Positions 24,238-33,625 of a DNA stretch of 64,000 nucleotides are shown here, piece by piece (within the stretch, counting starts at the first letter, position 1; each line of letters begins with the position of its first letter). The notes beneath the pieces are model-generated. The model saw nothing but the letters and a program-made list of their open reading frames with translations, was not told the DNA's origin and did not search any database. Origin of the DNA: Pelomyxa schiedti (Eukaryota > Evosea > Pelobiontida > Pelomyxidae); assembly GCA_020536535.1 (NCBI GenBank), contig JAHLWZ010000832.1:26954-90953 (forward strand). Direction: 5' to 3'. The translations under genes and the position numbers were made by a program.

Positions 24238-24375
24238 TTGTAGATAAGATAGAGTAGAGGGTTGAGGATAGAATAGAATTGTTGTTTGTCAAGTTTTTAA
24301 TGCTTGGTAAACTGGTTGTTGGTTTGTCTTTGGCTGTTTTAAGGCTGTCGGACATTGTTGTTTCCCAGGTCGATT

Positions 24376-24468
24376 TGGGGAAGGTGGTCACGCCCGGGAT
24401 CGATCCCACAACCTCTCAGTTTTCGCGATTTCAGACGAACGCCTTAAACCGCTAAACAAAAAGGTCTC
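24376..24468 (-). ncRNA. tRNA-like head of the retroelement (Pol III promoter-like)
   Basis: On the minus strand the element starts GGAGACC..., with an A-box-like stretch, an anticodon-arm-like hairpin (TTCGT ... GCGAA around CTGAAATC) and a B-box-like GGGATCGATCC matching 9 of 11 consensus positions. The long gap between hairpin and B box suggests a Ser/Leu-type tRNA ancestor. The fold is degenerate, so this is probably a SINE-style promoter rather than a working tRNA. Confidence 0.5.
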
Positions 24469-24470
24469 CC

Positions 24471-24492
24471 CTAACCATTATACTACGGAGCC
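24471..24492 (-). pseudogene. 5' half of the split tRNA gene (right target-site copy)
   Basis: Bases 24492-24471 read GGCTCCGTAGTATAATGG then TTAG, i.e. nucleotides 1-22 of the ancestral tRNA, including its native first two bases. The retroelement follows directly. This fragment proves the pre-insertion acceptor stem. Confidence 0.9.
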
Positions 24493-24795
24493 TTCGTATT
24501 TCGGTGTGAAGTGAACAGAGTTCTTGCTGCTGCTGCCAGGCTTTTTTCCAGGAAAGAAAAAAGAGGGTCCTGACCTTTATGTAGTTGTGCCGGGGGCGGG
24601 GTGTGTTGGTGTGTCATTCCGAGGCCATTCCAGTGTTCCGCTTCGCCCCGAACGGTGGCTGTTTTCTCTCAAATGTCAATTGTACGTATTTGCGAATATT
24701 AGAATAAAAAAAAAAAGAAAAAGGAAGAAGAAGACGAAGAAGAGCAGGTGCGTAAACTTACCTCGTAATCGTCGATACGCACGCAGGCAAACAAA
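24491..24795. other. Intergenic region upstream of the Ser-rich gene
   Basis: About 300 bp with a purine-rich stretch (24705-24745, AAAAAAGAAAAAGGAAG-like). It contains no gene I can support; it is probably the promoter and 5' UTR of the downstream gene. Confidence 0.4.
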
Positions 24796-26884
24796 ATGAG
24801 CAGCCACCTCTCCGCCACGCACCAGTCTCCCTCATGCGAAGCCGACATGGAGCGCGAGTTGTCGGGTCTCCCCCAAGACATACGGGCTATACTCATGGCC
24901 GCACCATACGGCCGAGACGCCTGAGGTGCTCCCCTCACCACCCAGCCAAACAGAGCCAGGAGAGGCAAGCGCGCGCACAAATCATCATCATCAGCAACCA
25001 CCGCTGCAGCGACAACGACTATGATCTCCGCCTCGGGTTCGTCAGCATCACCAAACACTCCTAACCACGCCAGTATCCTCACAATTGCTTCATCCACCAA
25101 CACCCGCTCCTCTTCCTCTTCCTCTTCCTCTTCCTCTTCCTCGTCCTCGTCCTCGTCCTCGTCCTCATCCACAGTCACCTCTTCCACCCCAAGTGCAGTG
25201 ACAGAGAGCCAGCGCAAGCCCACCGTGAAGCAGCCCAATCCCCCAAAACCCAAAAGGGGGAAGGTATCTGCAGAGGTGGAGCCACGCAAACCACTCGTTG
25301 TTGTTGGTGGTCTCACTCCAACCGCTGAAGGCGGACAAGTAGCAGAAACAGAAACAAATGTGCCGAGCATCACATCCTCTTCTTCAACACAGTCAGAGGA
25401 TCCTCAATTGAAGAAAGCCTCACCAACAATGCCTCCGAAAATAAATCTGGGGTTGTGTCCGACACCACAATAGCAACCTCAGCCAATAATAACAGTGCCG
25501 AGACAAGAATGACTTCCACTTCCACAGGAGTGACGACTCTGGTGGGACACGTAACCACCGCCACCAAGGCTCCTTCTGGAAACTTCCAAGTGACAAAGTC
25601 CGTGCAGCCGCACATTGAAGGAATTTACTTGAGAGAGCAGATGCTGAGCCTCCTCGCGGGAACTCTTCCCAGGAAGTGCATCTGCCCTGCGAGTTCTTAC
25701 GCCGGCCTCCGAGAAGAGGCTGGTCATCGTGCTCCGCACCGGAACCAGGCAAGGAAGAGTAGAGGAGCGAGCCCTGAAGCTCGGACTCTGGCAGGATGCC
25801 AGGTGTCATATCCTCGGAATTGGAAGTCAAGCCTGTTTTGCATCTCATTGAAGAGTCCTGGTTGGTAACCTGGGCAGGAGAGGATCACTATGTCGTTCAC
25901 GAGAAGAAGGGTCGAGGGTTCCCTTCCATTTTCAAGCTTCGCGACGTTCAAAGCACAGGAGATTCAAGGGTCTTGCTGGAGTGCAGCAAGCCTCCCCCTC
26001 GAGTATTTCACTGCAGGACAAACAGCCACTGGCACCTTTATTACTGCGGGGGTGAACCAGAATTTTACATTGAGCCTGCCCTGCTTCCCACACCGCCACA
26101 AATCGGAAGTTCCTCCTTGTCCTCTTCCTCCTCCCTGTTGAAAGTTCAACAAGAAGACCTGGGCCTGCTGGAAGGGCACGTAATTTCTTTGGTCGCTCTG
26201 AGCAATCGGGAGCAAAACGTGGCGCTCCTCGTTTCCCGGAAGCTGAAGCCGACAATCTCACCGACAGAGCACCAAATAATATTCTGGAACGTAAAGGAGT
26301 CCACGGAGAGCAGGCGATTCCACGAGATCGAGAGGTGGCTGGTGACCGGGATAGAGGCCCTGGAAGGTGAGACCATTTTGAGGGTGTTTGTGATAAGGTC
26401 TGGCTACTATGATGACAAGCTGGACGACGACGCAGTCGTCGTTGCACTGTCATCTACGGGCAGAGTATACGTCATCAAGAGGAAGAATCCAGCAGCACCT
26501 CACCTCGTCCAAAGTGCTGGGTGTGAAGTCAGGAACTTGTTCGCAATTGGGAATGGAACAAAGTTCTGCATCACATATGACGGAAGATATGAAACACGAG
26601 ACGTGAACACGCCAGAGGACGTGCTGATGACCGTCGACATCACGGGGTTCAAGTCGGTGGAATGGGAGACAATCACTGGCCTCATGCTGGCCATGTCAGA
26701 AAAGAAGGTGGACAACACAGAGAGTGACAACAGCAACAAGAAGTCTACCACAATCCAATACATTGACGTGAGGAACGTGGAGGACAACAGATCGCTGTTC
26801 AGAGTTCCTTTGAGAACACATAGGGGCACAGTTACCTCCCTCGTCAAGAGTTTCTCGTTCAGTACACACCATCACGCCCCGTAA
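24796..26884 (+). CDS. Ser-rich protein with C-terminal propeller-like region; reading frame interrupted
   Basis: Three open segments on one strand look like one gene. An ATG at 24796 opens MSSHLSATHQSPSCEADMER and meets an in-frame TGA at 24922-24924. The same frame then stays open to 25471 (poly-Ser, KQPNPPKPKRGK). A second frame is open through about 25390-25700 (SVQPHIEGIYLREQ). A third carries the long C-terminal exon 25796-26884. That part has beta-strand-rich text (VALSSTGRVYVIKRKN, NLFAIGNGTKFCITYDGRY, TTIQYIDVRNVEDNRSLF) resembling a degenerate WD40 propeller. Frame changes are probably introns that I could not place with confidence. The TGA could be intronic, a readthrough codon, or mark a later start (ATG at 25021). 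Function not recognised. Confidence 0.5.
25100..25170. repeat. (TCCTCT/TCCTCG)n coding microsatellite
   Basis: Tandem hexamers encode a long Ser run. The variant from TCCTCT to TCCTCG in the second half shows two rounds of expansion. Confidence 0.8.
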
Positions 26885-26949
26885 CGTAAAATTTTTCTTC
26901 TTTGAAAAAAACCTTTACCCATAAGTGGCTGAATAAAAAACACCAGACC

Positions 26950-27009
26950 GCCGATCCTGAGCGACGAGAACGAAAATGACAGCGTTCCGGTCTGTTGATT
27001 ATTTTATTC
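26950..27009. repeat. 60-bp direct repeat, copy 1
   Basis: GCCGATCCTGAGCGACGAGA... through ATTTTATTC; 57 of 60 positions match copy 2 at 27437-27496 in the same orientation. It lies just past the 3' end of the upstream gene, after an AATAAA at about 26932. Confidence 0.9.
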
Positions 27010-27436
27010 CGCCAAGTCTTCTCGGCCGGAAATTTACCTTCTAAAAAACAGGGGTCAAATGACTGTCAATCGGCTTCAATTTGTATAAAATTTATCAGGC
27101 AGGGGCGAAAGTTGCTCTCCTTGCACCTAACACCACCAACCAAGGGAAAGAATAACCAAAGGATACCTGTGCGATGGAATAGGCGACGGGATTCGATGCG
27201 CTCATAGCTCTGATGTTGAGCGATGCTAAGGGGGCGGAAAAGACACCAACCTGGCGGAGGTCAACATCGGCCTGAGTAACCCTTGGAGGAACCTTGTCAT
27301 GATCTCCCAAAGGGGGTGAACTAAAAGAGAAATTTTTTTTATTCTTGTGGGTAACAACGAATTTAGTTCAAACTTGTAATACAAAGAATTTTGGCGTCTT
27401 GTGGAATCTGTGACACTATTCCCGTTGTGCGCAAAG
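27010..27436 (-). other. Spacer between direct repeats; possible small minus-strand exon at 27163-27318
   Basis: A minus-strand frame preceded by a good acceptor (TTTCTCTTTTAG) reads PLGDHDKVPPRVTQADVDLR then VGVFSAPLASLNIRAMSASN, and ends at a GTATCC donor-like site. It looks more protein-like than random, but I found no start exon, and the family is unknown. The rest of the interval is AT-rich. Confidence 0.3.
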
Positions 27437-27496
27437 GCCGATCCTGAGCGACGAGAACGGAAATGACGGCGTTCCGGTCTATTGATTATTTTATTC
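27437..27496. repeat. 60-bp direct repeat, copy 2
   Basis: Second copy of the repeat at 26950-27009 (three mismatches), starting 487 bp downstream. No similarity extends beyond the 60 bp on either side. Confidence 0.9.
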
Positions 27497-27653
27497 TTTT
27501 CATTGGAAAGTTACAGGGCCACGAGGAAATGTTAGTGTGGGTTTGGGTGTATCAAGCAGCAAATCAATCAGTGAAAACAAAAAGGAGTTTTGGTTCCTTT
27601 ATCTATGGAGGCCTTTCATTGCTTTCCCGAAAGAAGGAAGTAAAACGTTAGGG

Positions 27654-29930
27654 TTATGTGTGGTGTCTCCAACAAATACATAAGATGAATAAGAGGCAAC
27701 AAAGGGCATATATGTAGCACTTGAGAAGCAAGTTCTGGTTCCACTTGAAGAGTGACACAAGCGATGGAGCAAGATACAGCACTTGTGGGTGTTTGGTCAT
27801 TGCGTTGTGCACACACAACTTTGCTCCCATTTCCAGCATTGCGTGTATTGTATCTGTGCAGTGAAGGATCAGTTGTGGACTTATCTTGATGGAACTAGAA
27901 ATGTGTTACCGGTGGAATAGGCTAGGTTCAGCAACGCTCCACAGGCGTTGTACTGTACTTTCATTGCCTCGGGATTACACCGCATTGCTTGAAGAATGCA
28001 CGGAATTCCACCTTCTTCTACGACCCGTTTCTTGTTTTCTTGGAGAAGGTATCAGTGTAGTAGGAGCTTAAATAGTTAGGGCACTACTTGTGTTGTCTGT
28101 GGTTATATTCCACAAGAATCCACATGCGTTTTGCTGAATCTTAGCATGGAGAGGGGTGTTACTCATGGCCTCTAACACACAGGTTATGGCCCCCTGACTG
28201 GCCAGTGGGATTTGGAAGTCTTAATTACTTGAGAATTGATTCTGTAAAAAGTGAAAAAATAAGCACGGAAGAATACCTCGGTGTGATGCCAACTCCATAA
28301 GAACGCCACAGGAATGCTGTTGAACCAGGGGTGTGTGTGGTAAAGCTTTCATGGCCTTCAGAACGCATTCAACACCTCCCTCACGGAAAATGAAGGTCCG
28401 GTATTCTTGAAGAATTGGCAAGAAGTAAAGGGCGGGAAACCTATATTTTGGTAAAACTACCTATGTTTCGAGACAAACTATGCAGAATGGCACAACCATT
28501 TTGTTGGACAAGGGTGTTGCTATGTGCTCTGATTGCACTAACAATGGCCAACACTCCATCTTTGCCAATTTGCAGGTCGTTTCCTGAGATAGAGTGAGGA
28601 GTATGTTAAATGTACATACAGTAAGGTACCAATACTATTTGAAAAATTTATCAATGTGGCACAGGCAGCTGCCTGTAAAATTCCAACGGAAGCGTGGTAT
28701 TTCATTGTTTCTAGAATACAGCTTACTCCTCCTTCTTTGGCAAGGGATCTTGCAATCACTTTCCGAGTGGTTCTCATTAGAGAGGTCATGGAGAGATTCT
28801 CTCTGTTGTTTTGTTTTGTTGGTACCTGGACTTAGGGCAAGGTTGTTCAAAATACCGCATGCGTTTTCTTGTAGGACAGAATTCTCAAGGTGATTTTTCA
28901 TAGTTCCGATTATATGTCTGGAACCTGTTTGGGCTATTTGCACCTGGTTCTCTGTAACCGGTGATTATTGTATGTCAAGCAAAGTTCAGTTGTTCAGACC
29001 TGAATGGTTGACTGATACATTCCATAAGGCTCCACACGCTGATACCTGCACTGCAGCATTTGTAGGGTACGTTTGTAATGCTACAATAAGAGAGTTTATC
29101 CCTCCCTTGACACCAATTTTATTTTTTAAATCTGTTAGACATTTAGACATAAAGGTTGGGATTAACGATTTCTACCCCAGTCAAACGCCAAGTTCAGGAG
29201 AAGTTCACAAGACATTCCCTGGATATTTGGATTTTGAATGTGCATTCTCATTGCCTGTAAGACTAGGCTAATTCCACTATCCAAGAATATGTCTCGACAA
29301 TTATCTGTACAAATATATTAGGGAAACGGTGCTGTGATCACAGAAAATACCAAGATTTCCATTAACCAAGCATAACAGAGTTAGAAAGGCTGATTTTACA
29401 ATCGGGACATTAGTGTGGTTAAGTGTCATTGCAAGTAGAATGCATTCGATCCCACCACACAGTGCAATTTCTTGTTTATTCTCTACAAGCAATGAAAAAA
29501 AGGGTGATTTCGAAAGAGTGCCTAATTACCCGGGTTGTCAAGGGACAAGTGTGATAAAACTAAACATGCAGTTTGTTGAATAATAGAATTGCAGGAAAGT
29601 GCTTTCATTCCAGCCAATAAAGTACTAAATGAGGTTCTATCAACAGTGTGTTTAATTCCTTTTTGAAGTTCACGATGAAATTAAACAGTTCCAAAAAAAT
29701 ACCGGAACCCTCTGTTAAATGGAACAGTAAAGTCCAACATTGCTCCTGCAGACTTTCCACAAAGGGAAAGGAACGGACCACATAGAGTACACAAGCCATA
29801 CATTGGCAAAACAATGCAGCCCTATTCTCATCTAAAGGACGTGAACTATTTTCGACCTATGAAATGGAACCTGAATTGAGGCGTAACCCCATTCTAGCAA
29901 GTACCTGTCGTGCAGCTTTCTGTTCAATAA
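27654..29930 (-). CDS. Armadillo-repeat protein (about ten repeats)
   Basis: A series of small minus-strand exons, mostly one per repeat, with a shared pattern: G-GI--IL-AM, then VQ--ACG-L-NL. Examples: EGGIPCILQAMRCNPEA with VQYNACGALLNLA (28020), QGAITCVLEAMSNTPLH with QQNACGFLWNIT (28170), GGVECVLKAMKALPHTPLVQ (28350), GVLAIVSAIRAHSNTLVQQN (28530), GGVSCILETMKYHASVGILQ (28720), EGGINSLIVALQTYPTNAAV (29090), GISLVLQAMRMHIQNPN (29250), GGIECILLAMTLNHTNVPIV (29440). Such superhelices bind protein partners. The style resembles ARM proteins related to LRRK2 or ARMC families, but no kinase or GTPase domain is nearby. The C-terminus ends near 27654. The true start lies above 29930 and was not resolved. 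Confidence 0.8.
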
Positions 29931-30559
29931 GTTATTTCAAAGAAGAAACATTGCTATTAGTAATATAATTATAGTATAACTGGAGTTGTTTCTTTATGAA
30001 ATATGTACCACGGCACTGCACCCTGTCAATTGGAACTCGCAATTGGTGCACACCAAAGAACTGCCCGCAGTGACAACCTGCCATCATCATTATGGGAGAG
30101 TGCCCTTCCAAGGGAAGGAGAACAGACAAAGCACGGCACTGGTGCCCCGCCCAACACAACAAAGCAAAGCTGTCGGTCGTACCGCAGATAATGGGAGCGA
30201 AGTGCCACACAAAGGGCACTCCACATGGCCCTCATCCCTCAGTTCCGTCATAGTCCCCCACCCACTGAGGCACTTTGTCGTATCCGTTTGTGCCTCTGCC
30301 CCTACAATAAAGGCGAAATGATGGGTGCAGATCTGATGTCTCAGACCGGAGTGTGACTTGGGTTTTTTCTGGAGCTCTGCCGCACCAATTGAGTAAAGAT
30401 GATGCGCTCCTTTCTTAGGAGTTTGACACACCAGTCTCTCTGGAGAGCCTACAACATTTTCACGAAAATGATGAAATTCTAACTGAAATTGCGCTGTGAA
30501 CGGGAGGGCGCCGGTCCACAACGAGGAGGAACCAAAACTCAACCCATAATCTACATCAT
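29931..30559 (-). other. Probable upstream exons or 5' region of the armadillo gene
   Basis: A minus-strand frame is open for 150 codons (30542-30090). It includes a CxxC-type patch (HVECPLCGTSLPLSAVRP), and a neighbouring frame has CHCGQFFGVHQLRVPIDRVQ followed, after a possible intron, by the first helix of the armadillo gene. This may be a zinc-binding N-terminal part of that gene or an independent gene. Joins are not proven, and the plus-strand frame here is also open. Confidence 0.35.
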
Positions 30560-33406
30560 CATGGCCGCGTCGTGTTCATCGGCGTCACGTGACCCTGTGT
30601 TTGTCGAAGTGCATTGCACCTTCTCGAAACTGCACCACGAATACGATATCGGGGGTGCGTGACCCACCATTGTTCGTTTGTATTCCGTTGTCCCATAATG
30701 GCGTTCGTCCGTTTGCTTTTGCGTGGTGCCGTGCAGTGCTGATTTATATACGCCACTGCGCTATTGTTTGTATTATTAATTAACATTGGGGTGAAAATGC
30801 AAACACATAGAAGAGTGCGAGGTTACTTTCGTGCATCCAGACGGACCAGACGAACCTGCAACTCTGCAGTGTGGAAGCAATCTCTACGCGGTTTCTTGCC
30901 ACTTAGCGTCTTTTCCTTTCCCTAACTTACCTTTTTCCCTTCCTTCCACTGTATTAAGTTGAACAAGGGGACCTTTCGTATTCAAGACACAAAGCGAGGC
31001 TGCATTCTGCACGTCGACAGAAAAAAACTCGAACTTACAGAGTTTGGAAGAGATGACAAAGAATTACTGGTAGAGAACATTGACAAGTGGCTTTACGGGC
31101 ATCGTGGTGGCACTGTCACTGTCATACCAAAACCAAAACCAAGAACACACACACCCCCTACTCTATCAAATAGCCCCACGCGTTCCAACTATCCACAATC
31201 CAAAATGACAACCATCGTGAGTGTAGCAGCAAAAGATTCAACCGGCACAAAGTGTTTTAGTCACAAAAATCCTGGTTAGTTGTACCAACAAACTTTTCCT
31301 TCATGAACAACGCAGCTCAATTCTTCTTTCTAAGGACCACAGACATCAACAAGGGAAGGTTATGGAATCCGTGCTGGTAAGCAACATAATAGACGCACCA
31401 CAGTACTAGCTCCCAAGCGTAAAGGATTATTATGGTTTAAACAAAGCAACTTGTGTTGCCCTCTTACCGTTTATTCTGTGTAGTTACCCTGAATGCTTTT
31501 TTTCCAAGTCGACCAGCAAAGACCACCAAGATAGCAATTGGATTCCTGAAGGGTCTGTAACACTTTTACCTTTCTACTCAAATCCATATTGTTGACTTCG
31601 GGGCTATAGTTTTAAAAATCTTGGAAATACCTGCTACCTGAGTGCTGCACTACAGTGCTTGTCTTCTTTGCCTTGCTTCACCCATGACCTTCTTTCAGCC
31701 CATCTATTCGAGATAGTTGAAACTGCAACAGAAACTCAAATCCAACGTGAGAAAATCTATGGGTTTTATGAAGCTTTCTATGAACTTTTCCAGAAAAAGG
31801 TCTTTCCAGTTGAAGGATTTTTTCCCCTTCTCATCATTGACACATGAAGGCTCGAGAAGGACATCAAGTACTGAATCCACAACCCCTCAAAGAGTCACTT
31901 AGCAAGCACGTTCCTGAATTTTCGGGTTACAACCAACAAGTATACTTTACATGGTGATGCGCTGCCTCTTTCTCTCAGCTCCTTTGTTTCATAGGACGCC
32001 CATGAATTTCTTAGTTTCTGCTTCGATGCTCTTGAGGCGGAAATCTCTTCCTATTTACAACCAGGTATTTATTTGTGTTATTGAGTTATACTGATCTGAC
32101 CCCAAATTCTAAGCCAAACGGAATAGTACCGAAAGTCTGATGTTGTGTCCCATTGAATTGAACTTCAGTTGTGAGGTAGCACCTTTTTTGAGTTCTTATT
32201 CAAAATTTAACTGCCCGTTCAACTAGTTGGAGAATTTGTTTACTTGCAGTCAGTGCCAGTACACATCATCAAAAAAAGAACTTTACAGAATCCTCTCTCT
32301 TGAAGCACCCTCTCCAATGTCACCTGAACCGGCATCACTTCAAACTCTTTTGCACAACTTTCTAAAGGTACAACTATAAAAATGCGTACTTGCTACACAA
32401 CGGAACAAAAATTCAGGAAGAACATATTGAAAAAGATTGTACTGAGTGCCCCTGCCTGAGGGCCGACGTGCAGCATAAGTTTTGTGCCCTACCGGTATGA
32501 CAGCCAGTATTCTTTTCATTTTAATTAAAAAAAAAACAAACAGCGGGTTCTAGTCTTGCATTTGAATAGATTCTTGCAGGGAGCCAATGGCAAAATCTCC
32601 AAGAATACTTCCCCTGTTTCTGTACCTCTTGTGATTAATATTGGTAACCCAAGTGCCTCCCCTAACATGTAGCCATCACTAACAACAACGCAGACGAACT
32701 AGTTTCCGAGGGTGTCACTCCGCCGTTTCCGATTTCGGCCACCACTTCCACCCGTTCCCCGCCTGGGGCGCCGCCTGTCGGGCCAGCACCCAAAAGGCCT
32801 CGTGTAACTAGCACAAGTGGCCAATGCGGCAACATCACTGTAGATAGTATCCCCACATCACCCTCAACAACCACAAACGCACCCCCCCCACCAACAACCA
32901 CAGCCACAGCCACAACATCAACATCAACATCAACATCAGCATCCACAGCAACAACGTCAACATCGTCAACCACCACTTCCGCTAGAACAACAACTACGGC
33001 GCACTCAGCATCATCAAACGAAACACCAACGCCGTCTCCGTCCCCTCCCTCGTCCTCCGCGTCGTCGTCGTCAACAACAGCACACGCGAGGAGCCGCCGC
33101 TACCACAACCCGCACGGCCACAGCCCGCACCCGGCCGCGCCGCCGCCTTCGTCTTCGTTGCACCGAGGGGGGGCCCTCCCCTCCCCGCACTCGTACTCGC
33201 TCGCGTCGATCATACAGCACAACGGGGCCAGCACTTCCACGGGGCACTACATCGCCATTGTCCGCGGCCCAGTCAACACGAACAGGTGGAGTGTGCACAA
33301 CGACGCACTTGGGAGAAGCATCACGGAGCAGGAGGCCTTGGGTATGTTGTGTGATAATTTTCTGGACAGTCCTAATTTACACAAATTAAAACAGATGACG
33401 AAGTGA
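30560..33406 (+). CDS. Ubiquitin-specific protease (USP), USP37-like
   Basis: Proposed first exon ATG at 30560 (MAASCSSASRDPVFVEVHC). Further exons encode TFVHPDGPDEPATLQC and then GTFRIQDTKRGCILHVDRK, reminiscent of the PH-like N-terminal domain of USP26/29/37. The Cys box is intact: SFKNLGNTCYLSAALQCL with the catalytic Cys codon at 31632-31634. DAHEFLSFCFDALE (32010), the zinc-type ECPCLRADVQHKFC (32440) and VLVLHLNRFLQGANGK (32560) follow. The His box is GHYIAIVRG (His codon 33245-33247), with a downstream Trp and Asp as expected. A long Ser/Thr/Pro-rich insert (32700-33150) splits the catalytic fold just before the His box. The enzyme cleaves ubiquitin from substrates and appears active. 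Splice sites near 30900-30960 were not settled. Confidence 0.85.
32690..33150 (+). other. Low-complexity Thr/Ser/Pro/Ala insertion within the USP catalytic domain
   Basis: Roughly 150 codons of Thr, Ser, Ala and Pro repeats (e.g. ACATCAACATCAACATCA) are in frame between the finger/palm and the His box. USP inserts at this point are common but vary in content. Confidence 0.7.
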
Positions 33407-33625
33407 CAAGAAATGGGTACTTGTTTTTCTACCTTGCTTCATCCTTCACCAACACTGAAGGATGATAAGCCAACAAGAAAATAGGGGAATAAAATTTTGT
33501 GCCACATCGTTCCAAACACTTACTGTTGTGTCTCAGTTTGGGCAAATAACGCCAATGCACAATTTTTCTATTTGTTCTTCTGGAATTCAGTAATACCCAA
33601 TTCATTTGAAGTGGGGGTTTTTTAT

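Larger units (their letters stand above)
23301..24470 (-). mobile_element. Short non-LTR retroelement with tRNA-like 5' head, inserted inside a tRNA gene
   Basis: A segment of 1,170 bp lies between two perfect 20-bp direct repeats and runs in the same orientation as the tRNA. From its 5' end (24470): a tRNA-like head (about 24468-24376) with an A-box-like TTTAGCGGTTTAAGG and a B-box-like GGGATCGATCC; a leader; an ORF (24237-23512) that is the C-terminal end of a LINE protein without a reverse-transcriptase domain; then about 210 bp of 3' region without a poly(A) tail. Long target duplication, no terminal inverted or long repeats and a zinc-knuckle ORF all fit target-primed reverse transcription. 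It must be non-autonomous. Dictyostelium TRE elements also seek tRNA genes but insert beside them, not inside. Confidence 0.85.

Noticed and set aside
24071-24409. Second minus-strand ORF at the 5' part of the retroelement
   Set aside because: It overlaps the head and leader in another frame, runs antisense to nothing known, and lacks any LINE ORF1 motif.
24376-24468. A functional tRNA-Ser or tRNA-Phe
   Set aside because: The anticodon stem has mismatches or an eight-base loop and the acceptor does not pair; it is treated as a tRNA-derived head.
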